Assembly: GCA_031422195.1 (NCBI GenBank) | Contig: JANOPZ010000048.1 | Location: 1 to 64,000, forward strand | Length of the DNA: 64,000 nt | Origin: JALOTE01 sp031422195 | Lineage (GTDB): Bacteria > Pseudomonadota > Alphaproteobacteria > Rhizobiales > Rhizobiaceae | Reading direction: 5' to 3' | In this document: positions 36,253 through 45,144 of the stretch, piece by piece | Numbering within the stretch: position 1 is the stretch's first letter | Layout: each line of letters opens with the position of its first letter | The notes under the pieces: model-generated | Told to the model about the DNA's origin: nothing | Seen by the model: only the letters and a program-made list of their open reading frames with translations | The model's database searches: none | Made by a program: the position numbers and the translations under genes

Positions 36253-36351
36253 AGTGGCGCTGCCCGCATGATTGTGCTTCAAAGAAGTGACGCTGCACGC
36301 ATGATAATGCCGGATAGACGTGGCGCTGCGCGCAGGACTATGCGTCACAGA
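36253..36351. repeat. Three tandem copies of a 33-bp unit
   Basis: Units start at 36253, 36286 and 36319 with consensus AGTGGCGCTGCVCGCATGAT followed by a more variable half (NTGCNNNANAGA). The period is exactly 33 bp. The last copy overlaps the final codons of the DUF1489 gene; the others are intergenic. There are no unique spacers, so this is not a CRISPR array. Confidence 0.85.
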
Positions 36352-36779
36352 AGTCCGAGGCTAGCCAATTCAGCCCTTAAATGAGCCGGCATATCTGCGG
36401 CGGCTTCGCTTGCCGATAAATCACGCGGTGCATCAGGCTCAGTTAAATACCGCCAACCTTGGAATGCACGGCGGGGTTGCCACTGCGTTTTGATCACCGC
36501 GCTCTCCAGCACCAAATGACACCGTGAAATTCCTTCACCATCAATAAAGGGCTCAACTCCGGCCAGCTTCTGGCGGCACTGCACATTGCCCTTAATCACC
36601 CAATAAAGAGATCCGCCGTCTAAAATCTCTTCAATGCGTTTGGGCACCATTCGCGTTGTATGAAATGGTTTGCCTGAAACGAGATAATGTCCACCGCGTT
36701 GATAGCGCGCCGCGATGTAATCTTCGAGGTGTTCGATGCTTTCAGCGCCGACGCAAAGTTTTAATATATTGAGAGCCAT
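36345..36779 (-). CDS. DUF1489 family protein
   Basis: 144 residues. Matches the conserved alphaproteobacterial family of unknown function by its opening LNILKLCVGAESIEHLEDYI, the HTTRMVPKRIEEILDGGSLY stretch and the FQGWRYLTEPDAPRDL motif near residue 105. No signal peptide or membrane segment. It follows sdaA on the same strand after 64 bp and may be cotranscribed. Function is unknown. Confidence 0.9.
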   Translation of the reverse strand: MALNILKLCVGAESIEHLEDYIAARYQRGGHYLVSGKPFHTTRMVPKRIEEILDGGSLYWVIKGNVQCRQKLAGVEPFIDGEGISRCHLVLESAVIKTQWQPRRAFQGWRYLTEPDAPRDLSASEAAADMPAHLRAELASLGLL

Positions 36780-36843
36780 GGCTTCAATGTGGGCGCGTGC
36801 CTCAAAACGTCAACGTGGCAAGTGTCCCCATCCACAGTTGATA

Positions 36844-38244
36844 TCAACAGGCGACGACGTTTACGGCCAAGCCGCCTTGGCTGGTTTCCTTATAGCGCTC
36901 ATTCATATCCATGCCCGTTTGGCGCATGGTTTCAATACAAGCATCAAGAGGCACAAAATGTGTCCCGTCGCCACGCAAAGCCAATGTTGCCGCCGTCACA
37001 GCTTTCACCGCACCTAAGCCATTGCGTTCAATGCAAGGCACCTGCACCAAACCTCCCACTGGATCGCAAGTCATACCAAGATGATGTTCCAGCGCAATCT
37101 CGGCGGCGTTTTCCACTTGCTCTGCTGTGCCACCAAGGGCTGCGGCAACACCGGCAGCGGCCATAGCAGACGCAGAACCCACCTCACCCTGACAACCAAC
37201 TTCGGCCCCTGAAATAGATGCATTATGCTTGATAATGCCGCCGATTGCTGCGGCAGCCAGCAAAAAATCATGCACCATAGCGCGCGATGGGTTTTCAGCA
37301 AATTGTTTCAAGTAACGCAAAACAGCGGGTACCACACCCGCTGCGCCATTGGTTGGCGCAGTGACAACACGGCCACCAGCGGCGTTTTCCTCATTTACTG
37401 CCATGGCATAAACACCAAGCCACTCATTGGCGAGCATCGGGTTAAACCGGTTGGATTGCCATTCACTGGAAAGTTGTTCGGCAATTGCTTTAGCGCGGCG
37501 CTTCACTTTTAGCCCACCTGGCAAAATGCCGTCCTGTGCCATGCCGCGGTCGATGCAGCCCATCATTGCATCATGCAAACTGTCCAATCCAGCGTCGAGG
37601 CTGGCGCGGCTTTGCCGGGTTTCTTCATTGGCCCGTTTCATTGCAGGAATTGTCAGGCCGCTTGCTTTTGCCATTTCCAGCATTTCGGCGGCGTTGCGAA
37701 ACGGGTAAGGCACGCCTGCCATAACCGGTGTTTCGCTTTCATTTTTTGAGCGCTGTAATTCTTCTTCGGTAACTACAAAACCGCCGCCAACGGAATAATA
37801 AATTTGTTTGAGTAGAAGTCTGCCATCACTATCAAATGCTGAAAAACTCATACCATTGGCGTGGCCCGGCAACGGATTTTTGCGGTCAAAAATCAAATCA
37901 ACAGCAGGATCGAAGCCATAGGCGGGGTGACCGGGCGGTGTAACAGATTTAGCAGCCGTGATCGATTCAACCATTGTGTCCATCTGGTCAGGGTCAATGG
38001 TTTGCGGCGCTTGCCCAGCTAAACCCAAAACCACGGCCCGGTCACTAGCGTGGCCAACGCCAGTGAACGCCAAAGACCCGTGGAGGCTTGCTTTCAACGA
38101 AGTCACCGAACTGCCCGATGGTGCTACCCATTGACCGTTTTTGATTTCATCCAGAAACTTTGCGGCGGCTGTCATTGGCCCCATTGTGTGAGAACTTGAC
38201 GGGCCAATACCAATTTTGAAAACATCAAAAACAGACAGAAACAC
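36844..38244 (-). CDS. sdaA: L-serine ammonia-lyase (serine deaminase)
   Basis: 466 residues from a GTG at 38244 with GGAGGG seven bases upstream; the start FLSVFDVFKIGIGPSSSHTM is the family hallmark. The single-chain enzyme joins the beta domain (residues ~1-160) to the alpha domain, whose cysteines (for example in GCQGEVGSASAMA, MTCDPVGGLVQVPC) hold the [4Fe-4S] cluster that activates serine. It converts L-serine to pyruvate and ammonia in the cytoplasm. Confidence 0.96.
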   Translation of the reverse strand: MFLSVFDVFKIGIGPSSSHTMGPMTAAAKFLDEIKNGQWVAPSGSSVTSLKASLHGSLAFTGVGHASDRAVVLGLAGQAPQTIDPDQMDTMVESITAAKSVTPPGHPAYGFDPAVDLIFDRKNPLPGHANGMSFSAFDSDGRLLLKQIYYSVGGGFVVTEEELQRSKNESETPVMAGVPYPFRNAAEMLEMAKASGLTIPAMKRANEETRQSRASLDAGLDSLHDAMMGCIDRGMAQDGILPGGLKVKRRAKAIAEQLSSEWQSNRFNPMLANEWLGVYAMAVNEENAAGGRVVTAPTNGAAGVVPAVLRYLKQFAENPSRAMVHDFLLAAAAIGGIIKHNASISGAEVGCQGEVGSASAMAAAGVAAALGGTAEQVENAAEIALEHHLGMTCDPVGGLVQVPCIERNGLGAVKAVTAATLALRGDGTHFVPLDACIETMRQTGMDMNERYKETSQGGLAVNVVAC

Positions 38245-38401
38245 GCATAAACCCTCCGCTCGCTACCAGTGTTACCGTCTTGGCGCTAAAATCGCCAGCC
38301 GGATTACGACAGGGTTTTGAGCAAACTGTTGCAACCAAAGCGATATTTTCTGGTGAAATGGCCTGATATTGGCTATTCACAGCCACAAGCAGAGATCAAT
38401 T

Positions 38402-39346
38402 GTGCAAAAATCAAGTTCAAATTTAAGAGTTGACGGCTTGGATGTTGCGCGCGGCATCGCGCTTACCGCCATGGCAAGCTATCATTTGAGTTGGGATTTG
38501 GAGCTCTTTGGATATTTGGCACCCGGCACAGCCAGCAGCGGATTTTTGAAATATTATGCACGGGCCATTGCCAGCAGCTTTTTGTTTATTGTTGGGCTCA
38601 GTTTGGTGTTGGCCACTCAAAACGGTGTCAAATGGCGCTCATTTTTGACGCGGCTTGCCCAAGTTGCCTTAGCAGCCTTGGTGATCAGCATTGCCACTTA
38701 TTTTGCCATGCCAAACGGCTGGATTTTTTTTGGCATTTTGCACCACATCGTCGCGGCAAGTCTTATTGGCCTCATCTTTGTACGCTTGCATTGGAGCATT
38801 GTTTTGCTTGGTTCCGTCGCGGCTTTTGCACTTCCGCAACTCAGCGTATTTGCAACACAAAGCCAAGAGTTGAGCTTTATTGGCTTGTTTGAAACGCCGC
38901 CAAATTCCAATGATTTTGTGCCGTTGTTTCCATGGTTGGCCGCAAGCTTGCTAGGCATTGCTGTGGGGAAAATTATAATTAGCAAAGGCTGGCTTGAGGT
39001 CTTGGCAAAGCCAAAAGCGACACAATCTCCAGCACGCCAGTTAAAGTTTTTGGGCCAACACAGCCTCTTGTTTTATATCATTCATCAACCGGTGTTAATT
39101 AGCATTGTCTGGCTGATTGCCCAAATAGCACCGGTAGCAAACACCGTTGATGCCAATTTTCGAAGTCAATGCCAAACGGTTTGCCAACAGCAGTATGGTG
39201 AAAATCAATGCCTGACCTATTGCAATTGCTTCGAAAGTGAATTGAAAGACAATGCCGTTCAATGGTCGCAATTACCTGTTGAAGATCAATCTAAGGCCAT
39301 CAGCCTAATATGCAGTCAATTGATACAGGAAACTTCAAACCCATGA
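38402..39346 (+). CDS. DUF1624 acyltransferase-like membrane protein with Cys-rich tail
   Basis: 314 residues from a GTG at 38402; a TTG at 38369 would add 11. Start choice is uncertain because no strong ribosome-binding site precedes either. It opens with RVDGLDVARGIALTAMASYH, the signature of the heparan-alpha-glucosaminide N-acetyltransferase-like group, and has about seven membrane segments. After the last one, residues ~265-314 hold five cysteines in 24 residues (CQTVCQQQ, CLTYCNC) plus one more. The substrate is unknown. The next gene starts 1 bp after its stop. Confidence 0.83.
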   Translation: MQKSSSNLRVDGLDVARGIALTAMASYHLSWDLELFGYLAPGTASSGFLKYYARAIASSFLFIVGLSLVLATQNGVKWRSFLTRLAQVALAALVISIATYFAMPNGWIFFGILHHIVAASLIGLIFVRLHWSIVLLGSVAAFALPQLSVFATQSQELSFIGLFETPPNSNDFVPLFPWLAASLLGIAVGKIIISKGWLEVLAKPKATQSPARQLKFLGQHSLLFYIIHQPVLISIVWLIAQIAPVANTVDANFRSQCQTVCQQQYGENQCLTYCNCFESELKDNAVQWSQLPVEDQSKAISLICSQLIQETSNP

Positions 39347-39347
39347 C

Positions 39348-39830
39348 TTGTCTAGCGTGAGTATTCTGGTTCGCCCGAGCAGGTTTCCGTGGCCACCGTT
39401 CATTTTGGTTTTGTGCGGCGCCGCCGCTATAGGTTTAGGGCTGTTTATTCCTCTGGTTTGGGTGCCCTCACCCATAAAAGAATTATTGGATTTGTTTGGG
39501 TTTATGCTTGTCAGCGTCGCGGTTATTATTGAAATTAGCGCTATGGTTGCGCTGCGCAAAGCAAAGACGACGATTTTGCCAAATAAAGGCAGCGTAAAAC
39601 TGGTGACCTCAGGCCCATTTAGCTTTACGAGGAACCCGATTTATTTTGGCAATGTCGTGTTACTATTTGGCTTGGGTTTATTATTCGAAAATCTTTGGTT
39701 TTGGCCTTTAGCGCTAACGTGTGGCGCTTTGACACAAAGATTGGCAATCTTGCGCGAAGAGGCCCATTTGCAAGCCAAGTTTCCTGCCGCTTTTCTTGCT
39801 TACAAAAAGAAAGTGCGGCGTTGGATTTAG
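39348..39830 (+). CDS. Isoprenylcysteine carboxyl methyltransferase-like membrane protein
   Basis: 160 residues with about four membrane segments. The C-terminal motif FSFTRNPIYFGNVVLLFGLG plus REEAHLQAKFPAAFLAYKKK is typical of the ICMT/PEMT-like methyltransferase family, where it forms the S-adenosylmethionine site. The start is a TTG at 39348 or a GTG at 39357, just past the upstream stop, implying coupling to the DUF1624 gene. The acceptor is unknown. Confidence 0.83.
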   Translation: MSSVSILVRPSRFPWPPFILVLCGAAAIGLGLFIPLVWVPSPIKELLDLFGFMLVSVAVIIEISAMVALRKAKTTILPNKGSVKLVTSGPFSFTRNPIYFGNVVLLFGLGLLFENLWFWPLALTCGALTQRLAILREEAHLQAKFPAAFLAYKKKVRRWI

Positions 39831-39839
39831 CATCAAACG

Positions 39840-40232
39840 TCAGGTGGACACGCCAAGTTCGGCCAGACGTTCAACGCAGTTTTCTTCTACGCGGCCAAGT
39901 TCGGCCAAAGTGTCTTCGATATCGCGGCGCTTTTGGCGCAATTCTTCGCGTTTTTCTTCAACTTTGCCAATTAAAAGCTTTAACTGGCCAACTTCGCCCG
40001 GTGGCTCGCGGTACATTTTCAAAACATCTTTAATCTCAGCAATTGAAAAGCCCAAGCGCTTGCCGCGTAAAATCTGTTTGAACAATTGGCGGTCAGCGGC
40101 TCGATAAAGCCGTGTCCGTCCCCGGCGAACCGGTTTTAACAGCCCTTCATCTTCATAAAACCGAAGCGTGCGCGTCGAGACATCGAATTCACGCGTTAAA
40201 TCGGTGATGGTGTAATATTCATGCACATCCAT
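39840..40232 (-). CDS. MerR-family transcriptional regulator
   Basis: 130 residues. An N-terminal winged helix (YTITDLTREFDVSTRTLRFY, EDEGLLKPVRRGRTRLYRAAD) is followed by a long coiled coil (residues ~80-120). There are no cysteine metal-binding motifs, so a metal sensor is unlikely. Close relatives in proteobacteria regulate branched-chain amino acid or fatty acid breakdown (LiuR-like), a plausible but unproven role here. It is 83 bp downstream of mgtE on the same strand. Confidence 0.9.
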   Translation of the reverse strand: MDVHEYYTITDLTREFDVSTRTLRFYEDEGLLKPVRRGRTRLYRAADRQLFKQILRGKRLGFSIAEIKDVLKMYREPPGEVGQLKLLIGKVEEKREELRQKRRDIEDTLAELGRVEENCVERLAELGVST

Positions 40233-40315
40233 GAAGCCGGCCCAGAATTAGGTTTACGCGATTATTTAAGCTATCAGTGGTTAACGCTCAAGCTGCAAAA
40301 AGCGCGTCCGTTGCG

Positions 40316-41728
40316 TTAAGCTGCAAAAAACCAAAGGGTGGCAATACCCAAAAAAGCAAAAAAACCAATGATGTCGGTCATCGTGGTGACAAACACTGCC
40401 GATGAAACGGCTGGGTCTGCACCAACGCGGTGCAGCATTAATGGCACCAATATTCCTGCCAAAGCAGCAATAATCATATTGATGAACATTGCAGCGGCAA
40501 TGATCAACCCGATATCAGGGCTTTGAAACCAGAAGGCTGACACGCCACCAATCAGAACTGCAAACAGAAGGCCGTTGCAAGCGCCCAACATAAACTCGCG
40601 TCTAATGATCCGGCGGGCATTGTGAATGTCAAGTTCACGCGTCGCAATCGCGCGTACCGTCACTGTCATGGTTTGTGAACCGGCATTGCCGCCCATACCG
40701 GCTACAATCGGCATTAGAACGGCGAGGGCAACAACCTTTTCGATCGTCGCATCAAAGAGTTGAATAACAGCGGCAGCCATAAATGCGGTTACCAAATTGA
40801 CAAGCAGCCAAGGGACGCGCGATTTGGCAATTTCAAAAACCGAGTTTGACAATTCTTCATCGCCAACGCCGCCAAGCCGCATAATGTCTTCTTCAGCTTC
40901 TTCATGAATAACGTCGACGATGTTATCAATGGTGAGCACGCCGACAAGGCGCTGGTTTTCATCAACAACGGCGGCCGATAACAGGTCATATTGTTGGAAG
41001 ATTTGAGCCGCTTCCTCCTGGTCCATATCGCCCGGAATCTCATGCTTGATTTCATGCATGATGGCATCAATTTTTTGCGCGCGCTTCGAACGCAAAATCT
41101 GATCCAGATCAACCGCGCCAATGAGCTTGAAGGTTGGATCAATGACAAACACTTGCGAAAAAGAATCTGGCAAATCTTTATCATCGCGCATGTAGTCTAT
41201 GGTTTGCCCGACACTCCAAAACGAGGGAACCGCCACAAACTCAGTTTGCATACGACGGCCAGCGGTTTCTTCTGGGTAATCCAAAGCACGGCGCAGCTTT
41301 GCACGTTCGGCAAACGGCATCTGCGCCAGAATTTCATCGCGGTCTTCTGCATCCAAGTCTTCGAGAATATAAATCGCATCATCGGAATCCAAATCTTGCA
41401 TACCGCGCGCAATATCGGCATTGGGCAGAGCATCCATAATGTCTTGACGGATGTTATCATCGACTTCTGTTAGCGCAGCAAAGTCAAACTTGTCGCCCAG
41501 CAACGAAATCAGGCTGGAACGCTGCTCTGGGCGCAAAGCTTCAATAACGTCGCCCAGCTCTGACTCGTGCAATTGTCCGACATCACGGCGTAATATGATT
41601 GTGTCGCGGTCGGCAATTGCCGCGCCTATGCCTGCAAGATAATCGGCCCGAACTGCTCCGTTATCATTGTATATGTCGTCGAATTTTGAACGTATCGTCT
41701 CGGCGGTGCTGCTGCTTTCTTTGGCCAT
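40316..41728 (-). CDS. mgtE: Magnesium transporter MgtE
   Basis: 470 residues from the ATG at 41728, with CAGGGG 8 bases upstream; a GTG three codons earlier is less well placed. An N-terminal superhelical domain (residues ~40-140), a CBS pair (~145-265) and five C-terminal membrane segments are present; MPIVAGMGGNAGSQTMTVTVRA contains the selectivity region. Cytoplasmic Mg2+ closes the channel through the N and CBS domains. A 218-bp leader with a possible short ORF and a palindrome precedes it. Confidence 0.96.
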   Translation of the reverse strand: MAKESSSTAETIRSKFDDIYNDNGAVRADYLAGIGAAIADRDTIILRRDVGQLHESELGDVIEALRPEQRSSLISLLGDKFDFAALTEVDDNIRQDIMDALPNADIARGMQDLDSDDAIYILEDLDAEDRDEILAQMPFAERAKLRRALDYPEETAGRRMQTEFVAVPSFWSVGQTIDYMRDDKDLPDSFSQVFVIDPTFKLIGAVDLDQILRSKRAQKIDAIMHEIKHEIPGDMDQEEAAQIFQQYDLLSAAVVDENQRLVGVLTIDNIVDVIHEEAEEDIMRLGGVGDEELSNSVFEIAKSRVPWLLVNLVTAFMAAAVIQLFDATIEKVVALAVLMPIVAGMGGNAGSQTMTVTVRAIATRELDIHNARRIIRREFMLGACNGLLFAVLIGGVSAFWFQSPDIGLIIAAAMFINMIIAALAGILVPLMLHRVGADPAVSSAVFVTTMTDIIGFFAFLGIATLWFFAA

Positions 41729-41807
41729 GGCAAACACCCCTGCTGATACTCTTTATGGGACTAAGCTATGAACGCAATTGCTTCAAGAGCCAGTCCCGAA
41801 CCGAAGC

Positions 41808-41834
41808 AAATTACATTCAATTTGAAGTAAATTT
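41808..41834. promoter_or_regulatory. Imperfect palindrome in the mgtE leader
   Basis: A 27-bp A/T-rich inverted repeat with core TTCAA-T-TTGAA and outer arms AAATTAC/GTAAATTT separated by single-base bulges. It lies about 80-107 bp upstream of the mgtE start. It could be a protein operator or an RNA hairpin; the sequence does not decide. Confidence 0.35.
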
Positions 41835-41861
41835 TGTACAATAAAATTGGCGTTCGTTCAT
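41817..41861 (-). CDS. Possible 14-residue leader peptide upstream of mgtE
   Basis: ATG at 41861 opens a frame encoding MNERQFYCTKFTSN and ends in TGA at 41817. It is preceded by AAGGAGG, the best Shine-Dalgarno match near mgtE, though the 3-base gap to the ATG is short. Leader peptides controlling Mg2+ transporter mRNAs are known elsewhere (mgtL), but this peptide lacks their Pro/Asp-rich character. It ends 88 bp before the mgtE start and overlaps the palindrome. Confidence 0.3.
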   Translation of the reverse strand: MNERQFYCTKFTSN

Positions 41862-41946
41862 CGTCCTCCTTAGCCGAAAGTCAAGTCAATCCCATTATGG
41901 TGCATGTTAGTCCGGTCGGCTCCGGGACATTTTTGGGGATTTGAAA

Positions 41947-42942
41947 ATGGCTGAATTGATTATGTCGTCGCAGTTTGCGGCTTTTATTGAGCGTGGCCGC
42001 GTGGATACGCGTGATGTTATCGATATGCGCCAAAGCGTCTTTGCCAATGGCGTTTTGTGCAAAGATGACGCCGTTGGCCTGTTTGCCGTTCATGCCAATT
42101 GTGCATTGAAATGTGCAGAGTGGGGCGAGTTTTTTGTTGAAGCGTTGAGTGACTTCGTTGTCGAAAATGTTGAACCTTCAGGCTATGTCAATGACAAGCA
42201 AGCCAAATGGCTCATTTCAGCTATTTCCCATGGCAGGCATGTCGCCAGTCGCACTGAGTTCGAATTGCTGACAAGTGTCCTTGAAAAATCCAAACGCTCA
42301 CCTGAAGCTTTAAGCGCTTTTGCATTATCGCAAATTGCCGATGCAGTTTTGGATCATAAAGGACCGCTCTCTGACCTTAGCCGGCGCAAAGGGGTGATCA
42401 CGGCCCGCGATGTGTCGATGCTGCGCCGTATTCTCTATGCGTTTGGTGGCGAAGGATCGATAGGCATTTCAAAATCAGAAGCCGAAGTCCTGTTCCAACT
42501 CAACGATAGGTCGGTTGAGGCTGAAAATGACCCAGCTTGGAGTGATTTATTTGTAAAAGCTATTGCCAACTACATGATGGCTGTTTCTGGTTACTCTGTG
42601 CCGCCGCGCGAACAAGCGTTGCAGGGCGAAGAATGGCTCAATAATTCAAGCGAGACGCGCGGCTTTTTCACCCGCATGATGGCTGATGGTTTGAAAGGCA
42701 TTTTACCTGCCTATCTGGCACCTTCCAGCACCGAAGCTGCTTTCGCCGACCGTAATGCGGCCTTTAAGCAAAATGAGACAGAGGCATCAACAGTTACTGA
42801 AACACAGGCCCATTGGTTGGTCGAGCGAATGAACAAAGATGGTTACATTCGTTCGAACGAAAAACTGCTGCTTTCGTTTTTGAAAAAAGAATCGCAAAAT
42901 ATCCATCCTGAACTGCAACCTTTGTTGAACATGGTCGCTTGA
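41947..42942 (+). CDS. Protein of unknown function with internal duplication
   Basis: 331 residues from the ATG at 41947, with GGGGA seven bases upstream (a TTG two codons earlier is less likely). No signal peptide or membrane segments. Two alternating blocks repeat: block A (numbering from that TTG, residues ~18-75; WGEFFVEALSDFVV) recurs at ~149-213 (WSDLFVKAIANYMM), and block B (~82-125; VNDKQAKWLISAI) recurs at ~285-325 (VTETQAHWLVERM). The helical, acidic repeats look like a scaffold or regulatory fold. I do not recognise a characterised family. It is monocistronic, ending in a terminator. Confidence 0.8.
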   Translation: MAELIMSSQFAAFIERGRVDTRDVIDMRQSVFANGVLCKDDAVGLFAVHANCALKCAEWGEFFVEALSDFVVENVEPSGYVNDKQAKWLISAISHGRHVASRTEFELLTSVLEKSKRSPEALSAFALSQIADAVLDHKGPLSDLSRRKGVITARDVSMLRRILYAFGGEGSIGISKSEAEVLFQLNDRSVEAENDPAWSDLFVKAIANYMMAVSGYSVPPREQALQGEEWLNNSSETRGFFTRMMADGLKGILPAYLAPSSTEAAFADRNAAFKQNETEASTVTETQAHWLVERMNKDGYIRSNEKLLLSFLKKESQNIHPELQPLLNMVA

Positions 42943-42981
42943 CGTTGTCATTTGACCACGTTGTTATTTGATCGGAACTGG

Positions 42982-43010
42982 AAATGCGGGCTTTGCGGCC
43001 CGCATTTTTT
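42982..43010 (+). terminator. Rho-independent terminator
   Basis: AATGCGGGC pairs with GCCCGCATT around TTTGCG, followed by a T-run (TTTTTTA, partly in the stem). It follows the duplicated unknown gene by 40 bp and isolates pccA from upstream transcription. Confidence 0.88.
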
Positions 43011-43063
43011 ATTGAAGCAAATCAATTGCCCGCCTATTGGTATTTTTGGGGGAGCGGTTGCTA

Positions 43064-45076
43064 ATGTTCAAAAAAATTCTGATTGCCAATCGCGGTGAGA
43101 TAGCATGCCGCGTTATCAAAACAGCAAAGCGGCTCGGCATTAAAACTGTTGCTGTTTATTCAGATGCCGATAGGGGCGCATTGCATGTGGAAGTGGCAGA
43201 TGAAGCCTACGCCATTGGCCCTGCACCGGCAGCACAAAGCTATTTGTTGATCGACAAGATCATCGAGGCCTGCAAATCCACTGGCGCAGAAGCCGTTCAC
43301 CCGGGTTACGGGTTTTTATCGGAACGCGCGACTTTCGCTGAAGCATTGGCCAAAGCCGGTGTGGTGTTCATCGGCCCTCCCCCTTCAGCAATTGTAGCGA
43401 TGGGCGACAAGATTGAGTCCAAGCGCTTTGCAAAAGCAGCCGGCGTTTCAACAGTGCCGGGATATGATGGAATAATAGCGACGGTTGAAGACGCTGAAAT
43501 GATTGCCGACTCCATTGGTTATCCTGTGATGATCAAAGCCTCAGCGGGCGGCGGCGGCAAAGGCATGCGCATTGCAAACAGCCGCGCTGAAGTGCGCGAA
43601 GGGTTCGAACGAGCGGCGTCGGAAGCCAAATCGTCCTTTGGCGATGACCGCATGTTTGTTGAAAAATTCATTGTCGACCCGCGCCACATCGAAATTCAGG
43701 TGTTGGCCGACGCGCATGGCAACTGCATCTATTTGGGCGAGCGCGAATGCTCAATTCAGCGCCGCAACCAAAAAGTCATTGAGGAAGCTCCTTCGCCGTT
43801 TTTGGACGAAGCGACTCGTGCTGCCATGGGTGCGCAATCCGTGGCGCTTGCCCAAGCAGTTGGTTATACCAGCGCAGGCACAGTTGAGTTTATTGTAGAC
43901 CAAAACCGCAATTTTTATTTTCTCGAAATGAACACGCGGCTGCAAGTCGAGCACCCTGTTACCGAGCTCATTACCGGCATTGATCTGGTTGAGCAGATGA
44001 TCCGCGTGGCCGCAGGCGAACCGCTGGCAATCATCCAAAGCGACATCAAACTTACCGGCTGGGCCATTGAATCCCGTGTTTATGCCGAAGACCCGTATCG
44101 CGGGTTTTTGCCCTCAACGGGCCGTCTCACACGTTATCAACCGCCGCAAGAAGGCCCGCTTGGCGATGGCATTGTGCGTAATGATACCGGCGTTTTTGAG
44201 GGCGCTGAGATTTCAATGTTTTACGATCCGATGATCGCAAAGCTCTGCACCTATGCAAGCGACCGGCCAAAAGCGATTGCAACAATGGCCACGGCGCTGA
44301 ACAGTTTTGTTGTCGAAGGCATCAGCCATAATGTGCCGTTTTTGGCAGATTTGATGCGGCAGCCTGATTGGTTGTCTGGCAATTTGACAACCGGTTTTAT
44401 AGCCAAACATTATCCTAATGGGTTCACACTGCGCGCGCCCGAACCTTTAGAACATGCGACTTTGGCGCAAGTTGCGCTCGCCATTGAGCTGCGCCGCCGT
44501 ATCCGGCTTGATCATATGACCGGCCGTTTGCGCCCGCATTCGGGCGCGGTGCATCAGGATTGGGTTGTAAAAATCAGCGGTGCCAAAACGGCAATTTCTA
44601 TACTTCAAATGAACACATCAGACGGAACAGATTTTGTCTGCCGTTTTGGCGATGAAGACGCCGTTCGCGTGGTGACGCATGCACTGCCGCACGAGCCACT
44701 ATGGCGCGGCACAATTGACGGCGTGCAAACAGTGATGAAAGCCAAAGCCGTAGCAAATGGCGTTCACCTAAATTGGGGCAGTCTTTCTGTGGTGGCCAAT
44801 ATCATGCTGCCGCATGTGGCCGCACTAGATGCCTTGATGCCGGTGAAAATTCCGCCGGATTTATCCCGCTTTTTGCTGTGCCCTATGCCTGGACTGATCG
44901 TTTCACTGCATGCCGTCGAAGGCCAAGACGTAAAGACTGGCGATGTTTTAGCCGTAGTGGAAGCCATGAAAATGGAAAATGTTTTGCGTGCCGAAAAAGA
45001 CGGACGGGTCGCCAAGGTCAACGCCAAGCAAGGAGATAGTTTGGCCGTGGATGCTGTGATTTTAGAGTTTGAGTGA
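43064..45076 (+). CDS. pccA: Propionyl-CoA carboxylase alpha (biotin carboxylase) subunit
   Basis: 670 residues from the ATG at 43064, preceded by GGGGGAG. The biotin carboxylase domain (residues 1-450) has MFKKILIANRGEIACRVI, the ATP-grasp glycine loop KASAGGGGKGMRIA and the EMNTRLQVEHPVTE motif. A BT-type middle domain follows, then a biotinyl domain with VEAMKMENVL near residue 637. It carboxylates biotin for transfer to propionyl-CoA by the beta subunit, whose gene is not next to it. MKMEN and the overall length favour PCC over acetyl- or methylcrotonyl-CoA carboxylase. Confidence 0.92.
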   Translation: MFKKILIANRGEIACRVIKTAKRLGIKTVAVYSDADRGALHVEVADEAYAIGPAPAAQSYLLIDKIIEACKSTGAEAVHPGYGFLSERATFAEALAKAGVVFIGPPPSAIVAMGDKIESKRFAKAAGVSTVPGYDGIIATVEDAEMIADSIGYPVMIKASAGGGGKGMRIANSRAEVREGFERAASEAKSSFGDDRMFVEKFIVDPRHIEIQVLADAHGNCIYLGERECSIQRRNQKVIEEAPSPFLDEATRAAMGAQSVALAQAVGYTSAGTVEFIVDQNRNFYFLEMNTRLQVEHPVTELITGIDLVEQMIRVAAGEPLAIIQSDIKLTGWAIESRVYAEDPYRGFLPSTGRLTRYQPPQEGPLGDGIVRNDTGVFEGAEISMFYDPMIAKLCTYASDRPKAIATMATALNSFVVEGISHNVPFLADLMRQPDWLSGNLTTGFIAKHYPNGFTLRAPEPLEHATLAQVALAIELRRRIRLDHMTGRLRPHSGAVHQDWVVKISGAKTAISILQMNTSDGTDFVCRFGDEDAVRVVTHALPHEPLWRGTIDGVQTVMKAKAVANGVHLNWGSLSVVANIMLPHVAALDALMPVKIPPDLSRFLLCPMPGLIVSLHAVEGQDVKTGDVLAVVEAMKMENVLRAEKDGRVAKVNAKQGDSLAVDAVILEFE

Positions 45077-45144
45077 GGTTTCGACTAAGTAACCCCAACT
45101 TTGAGATAGCCACCCCGCCAGTCATGCGCGCTGTTTTCCAACTT

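Noticed and set aside
36253..36351. CRISPR array
   Set aside because: The three units follow each other directly with no unique spacers and no cas genes are present.
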